Part shown: in pieces, positions 60,434 to 64,000 of the stretch
How the letters are laid out: each line of letters opens with the position of its first letter
How positions within the stretch are numbered: the stretch's first letter is position 1
Assembly (NCBI GenBank): GCA_938091935.1
Contig: CALKNV010000038.1
Location: 1 to 64,000, forward strand
Reading direction: 5' to 3'
DNA: 64,000 bases
Source: an uncultured Pseudomonadales bacterium
GTDB taxonomy: Bacteria > Pseudomonadota > Gammaproteobacteria > Pseudomonadales > Pseudohongiellaceae
The notes under the pieces: model-generated
Seen by the model: only the letters and a program-made list of their open reading frames with translations
What the model was told of the DNA's origin: nothing
Databases searched by the model: none
Position numbers and translations under genes: made by a program

Positions 60434-60498
60434 CTAACCGACCCCCAGCCGATTCCCAACATTCAATTTTTTTACTCTAATTACCTTGGAGACAATCC

Positions 60499-61371
60499 AT
60501 GTCATTCAACACCATCCGCTACGAAGTCTCAGAGCAGATTCTGACTATCACACTGAATCGCCCGGAGCAGCTCAACGCATTTACCGTTGAGATGGCAAAA
60601 GAGCTAATCCGGGCCTTCAACCAGGCTAGCGATGACGATGCAGTAGGCGCCATTGTGGTGACAGGCGCCGGCAAGGCTTTCTGCGCGGGCATGGACTTGT
60701 CCAGCGCGGGCAACGTATTTGGTTTGAATGAAGAACTGCAGCCCAGTCTTGATGACATGCGCACTCGCCTGCATGACCCCGCCATTGAGGAAGGGGTGAG
60801 AGACACCGGCGGTAAACTCACCCTGGCCATCTTTGAATGCAAGAAACCGGTCATTGGCGCCATCAACGGCGCTGCTGTAGGCATTGGTGCCACCATGAGC
60901 TGCGCCATGGATATTCGGCTCGTGTCCGATTCCGCGCGGGTTGGTTTTGTCTTCAACAAGATTGGCATAACCCCGGAAGCGGCCTCCTCCTGGTTTTTGC
61001 CGCGCATCGTTAGCATGGGCACAGCGCTGGAATGGATCTATAGTGGTGATCTCATCGGCGCGGAGGAGCTGACTCAAAAAGGGTTTGCCAATCACCAGCT
61101 GGCAGCCGAAGAGCTGCTGCCCAAGGCGCACGAAATTGCCAGACGGATTACTCAGCACAGCCAGGTAGCAATCGCACTTAGCCGCCAGATGATGTATCGC
61201 AACGCCAGCCTGTCCCATCCCCTGGGCGCCCACGAAGTGGATTCCCTGGCAATTTTCTATGCCAGCCAAAGCAGCGGAAAAGAAGGCGTGAGTGCTTTCC
61301 TGGAGAAACGACCCCCTGAATTTGCCGACAAAGCTTCCACAGATATGCCGCAATTTTACCCCTGGTGGTAA
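60499..61371 (+). CDS. enoyl-CoA hydratase/isomerase (crotonase) family protein
   Basis: ILTITLNRPEQLNAFTVEMAKELIRAF; VVTGAGKAFCAGMDL; PVIGAINGAAVGIGATMSCAMDIRLVSDSARVGFVFNKIGITPEAASSWFLPRIV. Confidence 0.96.
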   Translation: MSFNTIRYEVSEQILTITLNRPEQLNAFTVEMAKELIRAFNQASDDDAVGAIVVTGAGKAFCAGMDLSSAGNVFGLNEELQPSLDDMRTRLHDPAIEEGVRDTGGKLTLAIFECKKPVIGAINGAAVGIGATMSCAMDIRLVSDSARVGFVFNKIGITPEAASSWFLPRIVSMGTALEWIYSGDLIGAEELTQKGFANHQLAAEELLPKAHEIARRITQHSQVAIALSRQMMYRNASLSHPLGAHEVDSLAIFYASQSSGKEGVSAFLEKRPPEFADKASTDMPQFYPWW

Positions 61372-61529
61372 CTACTTTTTCGCCACCGAGGCTGCAAAAG
61401 TTGACAGGAACATTATATTTTATTGTTCAATATCAATGACTTTACCCCAATTAAGACAATTCTAATTAGTCGGCTGTATTTAGTCCAAGAGTCCGTATAA
61501 TAGAAAGGGTAGCCGGGAGATTACACGTA

Positions 61530-61877
61530 ATGATCGTGGTGCAATCCACATTTCAACTGCTTCCTGATTCCAAACAGGAAGCGCTCAAGCTGATGCGCAA
61601 TATGGTGCGCCTATGTCGGCTGGAGCACGGCTGTCTGAGCTATGAGTATTTTGAGGGAGTCACAGATCCCAATCAGGTCGTACTGTTGCAGGAGTGGGAA
61701 GACGCTGAATGCCTGCAGGAACACTATCAGACCGATCACATGGATGACTTTCTCAACAAGCTGGGAGATTACCTTGAGAGCCCGGTTGCTACCCGCAGCT
61801 ATGTCTCACAGGAAGAGCGCTCGATAAGCTCGATTTCCAGCGAGGACATACCTAAGCCTGAGCAGACCATTCACTGA
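61530..61877 (+). CDS. antibiotic biosynthesis monooxygenase (ABM) domain protein
   Basis: FQLLPDSKQEALKLMRNMVRLCRLEHGCLSYEYFEGVTDPNQVVLLQEWEDAECLQEHYQTDHM. Confidence 0.88.
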   Translation: MIVVQSTFQLLPDSKQEALKLMRNMVRLCRLEHGCLSYEYFEGVTDPNQVVLLQEWEDAECLQEHYQTDHMDDFLNKLGDYLESPVATRSYVSQEERSISSISSEDIPKPEQTIH

Positions 61878-62063
61878 TCTCAAGTTTTAAGCTTAAGGTT
61901 TCAGATTCACCTCCCCAGCTTACCACTCCAGCTTGAAAACCCATTACACTCGCGAGAGTCTTCTACAGCCTGCAATATGAGCATATGGTTGTGGCTGAAA
62001 TTTCAAGGCCAGTTTTCTGAACGTAAGCTGTTGCCACCCCATGCTAAGTAAAGCCAAGCTTTT

Positions 62064-62630
62064 ATGAACAACGCGCAACTTCTACAAGCATTGGATAGCT
62101 ACGCCAAACGCTGCGATGGTGAAGAGGATGGATTTGTGCGTGCCATGCACAGTTTCGTTACTTCAGAACCGGAGCCATTCAGTCGTCAGACAGCAGCTGG
62201 GCACATCACCGCCAGCGCCTGGATACTCGATACCAATAGGACCCACGCGCTGCTCTGCCACCATCGCAAGCTGGATATGTGGATTCAACTCGGCGGACAT
62301 CTTGAACCTAGTCTCGATGAGTCTGTACAGGCTGGCGCACTGAGAGAAGCCTATGAAGAATCTGGTCTCAGCGCTATTGAAGTCCTGTCTCCCGATATCT
62401 TCGACATCGATATTCACGCCATACCTGCCCATGGTGATGAGCCTGAACACCTGCACTACGACGTGCGCTATCTGTTCGCGGCGCGATCAGCCAACACCGT
62501 GCAACTTACGCCTGAATCAAAAGAACTGGCCTGGTTAAGATTCGATGAAATCCACAAAGTTTCGACGGAGGCTTCGCTACTGCGAATGGTAAAAAAGGCA
62601 AAACAGTTTTTGCGCGAATCGGCGCTCTGA
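62064..62630 (+). CDS. NUDIX hydrolase
   Basis: LGGHLEPSLDESVQAGALREAYEESGLSAIEVL (Nudix box). Confidence 0.93.
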   Translation: MNNAQLLQALDSYAKRCDGEEDGFVRAMHSFVTSEPEPFSRQTAAGHITASAWILDTNRTHALLCHHRKLDMWIQLGGHLEPSLDESVQAGALREAYEESGLSAIEVLSPDIFDIDIHAIPAHGDEPEHLHYDVRYLFAARSANTVQLTPESKELAWLRFDEIHKVSTEASLLRMVKKAKQFLRESAL

Positions 62631-62863
62631 ATAACCATTACCAGGCCCTGAAGGCATCTGTTGGTTCGTTTTTGCTCTCAGGTGAATGCCTCAACAACTG
62701 ACCCACGCTGTCACCAGAGCCTCAACCATCCAATATTTGGCCTTTTTCCACTTTCCGTTTCTGGTTTCCTTTATAATCTGATTTAGTCCTGCGGACACCA
62801 GGACAGTTAAGACCCACATGCAATCGCTGACTCAAACTAACCAAAGAAAAAGAAATAGATTTT

Positions 62864-64000
62864 ATGCCTCGTACACAAATCTCTAGCCGGGCGAATAGCA
62901 GCCCGACCCGACCCACTGTTTCCGTTATCGCCTGCTCACTGATCTGGGCCTCCACGCTGGCTCAGGCGCAGACGGAATCTGGCCTACCGGAATGGCTATC
63001 TCTGGGTTTCGAGCAGCAAAGCAGGATGCAGCACCTGGAGGGGCAGTTCCGCGCCGGTCTCGACGGCAGCGATCAGGGCTTTGAATGGCGTAATTCACTC
63101 ACGGCAGAAGCCTCATTCGAAAAATTTTCGATCACGGCTGAAGTCGCTGACATGCGTACCTATCTAACCGATAGCGGCAGCCCACTGGACAGTTTTTTCG
63201 CCAACCCGCTGGATATCCTGCAGGCAAATGTGACTGTTCCCATTGCCAATGTTTTTAGTGAGTCGGACCGAGGATTTATCAAGGTTGGTCGCTTCACCAT
63301 GGATCAGGGTAGCCGCCGCTTCGTGGCCCGTAATCGCTTTCGCAATACCATCAATTCCTTCGCTGGCGTGCAGGCCCGGCTGGAAAATGACCGCACTTCT
63401 CTTGATCTTTTTTATACCCGCCCTACTGCAAGGCGAGTCTCTGGCGACTGGATAGATAACGATCCAAAGCTAGACAAGCAATCCAGCGACTTCTTTTGGG
63501 GTGCCTATTTTACAACCCGTCTTACTGCCCGGGCAGACTCGCTACAACTTTATCTGCTAGGCGCCGATGAAAAACGCGATCGAGCCGAAAATCAGCGCTT
63601 TGATGTACTCACCACCGGTGCACGACTGTTTCGAAACCCAACCGCCGGCAGCTGGCACTACGACACCGAGGCTGTGTACCAGTTCGGCGATGCGCCGGCT
63701 CTGGATGCAAGCTCAGCCCTGCTCGACCACAAGGCGAGGTATTTCCACCTGTCGTTTGGCTACAGTTTTGAAACCAGCTGGCAACCGCGGCTGAGCTTTA
63801 TCTATCACTATGGCAGCGGTGATAAGGATCCGCTGGATAATGAGTCCAACGAGCTAGATCACCTGTTCGGCGTACCGCGTCCCGATTTCGGGCCCACGGG
63901 CTCGTTTCGTGCGTTTCAACGGGTTAACACCAGTTCCCCTGGCCTCATGCTGAACCTTCAGCCCGCCAATAATATCGATGCCTACATCAGGTGGCAGCGA
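62864..64000 (+). CDS. alginate-export-family outer membrane protein, truncated by window edge
   Basis: Manual translation: MPRTQISSRANSSPTRPTVSVIACSLIWASTLAQAQTESGLPEWLSLGFEQQSRMQHLEGQFRAGLDGSDQGFEWRNSLTAEASFEKF...KVGRFTMDQGSRRFVARNRFRNTINSFAGVQARLEN...; open to 64000. Confidence 0.8.
   Translation, partial: MPRTQISSRANSSPTRPTVSVIACSLIWASTLAQAQTESGLPEWLSLGFEQQSRMQHLEGQFRAGLDGSDQGFEWRNSLTAEASFEKFSITAEVADMRTYLTDSGSPLDSFFANPLDILQANVTVPIANVFSESDRGFIKVGRFTMDQGSRRFVARNRFRNTINSFAGVQARLENDRTSLDLFYTRPTARRVSGDWIDNDPKLDKQSSDFFWGAYFTTRLTARADSLQLYLLGADEKRDRAENQRFDVLTTGARLFRNPTAGSWHYDTEAVYQFGDAPALDASSALLDHKARYFHLSFGYSFETSWQPRLSFIYHYGSGDKDPLDNESNELDHLFGVPRPDFGPTGSFRAFQRVNTSSPGLMLNLQPANNIDAYIRWQR

Noticed and set aside
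60604-61353. 249-codon minus-strand ORF opposite the crotonase
   Set aside because: Fully antisense to a well-supported enoyl-CoA hydratase-family gene; codon-bias shadow with no recognisable motif.

Overview
This 64 kb window looks like ordinary chromosome from a gammaproteobacterium, probably marine or oligotrophic (inferred from gene content such as mpl-ubiX-TIGR02444, ybbP-ybbA/tesA, pdxJ, pdxH and cobB). I can support about 62 protein-coding genes, mostly single genes or short operons, plus several clear intrinsic terminators. I saw no rRNA, tRNA, CRISPR array, IS element, integrase, prophage or recognisable defence island, but a tRNA/ncRNA scan was not possible. The right edge cuts an alginate-export-type outer membrane gene (62864 onward) that is absent from the ORF track because it has no in-window stop. 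I did not find a convincing undescribed multi-gene system. The best leads are: (1) a LinB-like haloalkane dehalogenase paired with an MFS transporter; (2) a DUF255/YyaL-type thioredoxin protein with a C-terminal DsbD-alpha-like domain and no signal peptide; (3) a PDZ-S41 protein in which both catalytic dyad residues appear substituted; (4) a polytopic membrane protein with a degenerate GGDEF domain; (5) a bona fide-looking formylglycine-generating enzyme with no sulfatase nearby; (6) an acyl-CoA catabolic cluster with an AMACR-like CoA-transferase-family protein. All family assignments come from reading translated motifs; no database search was run.
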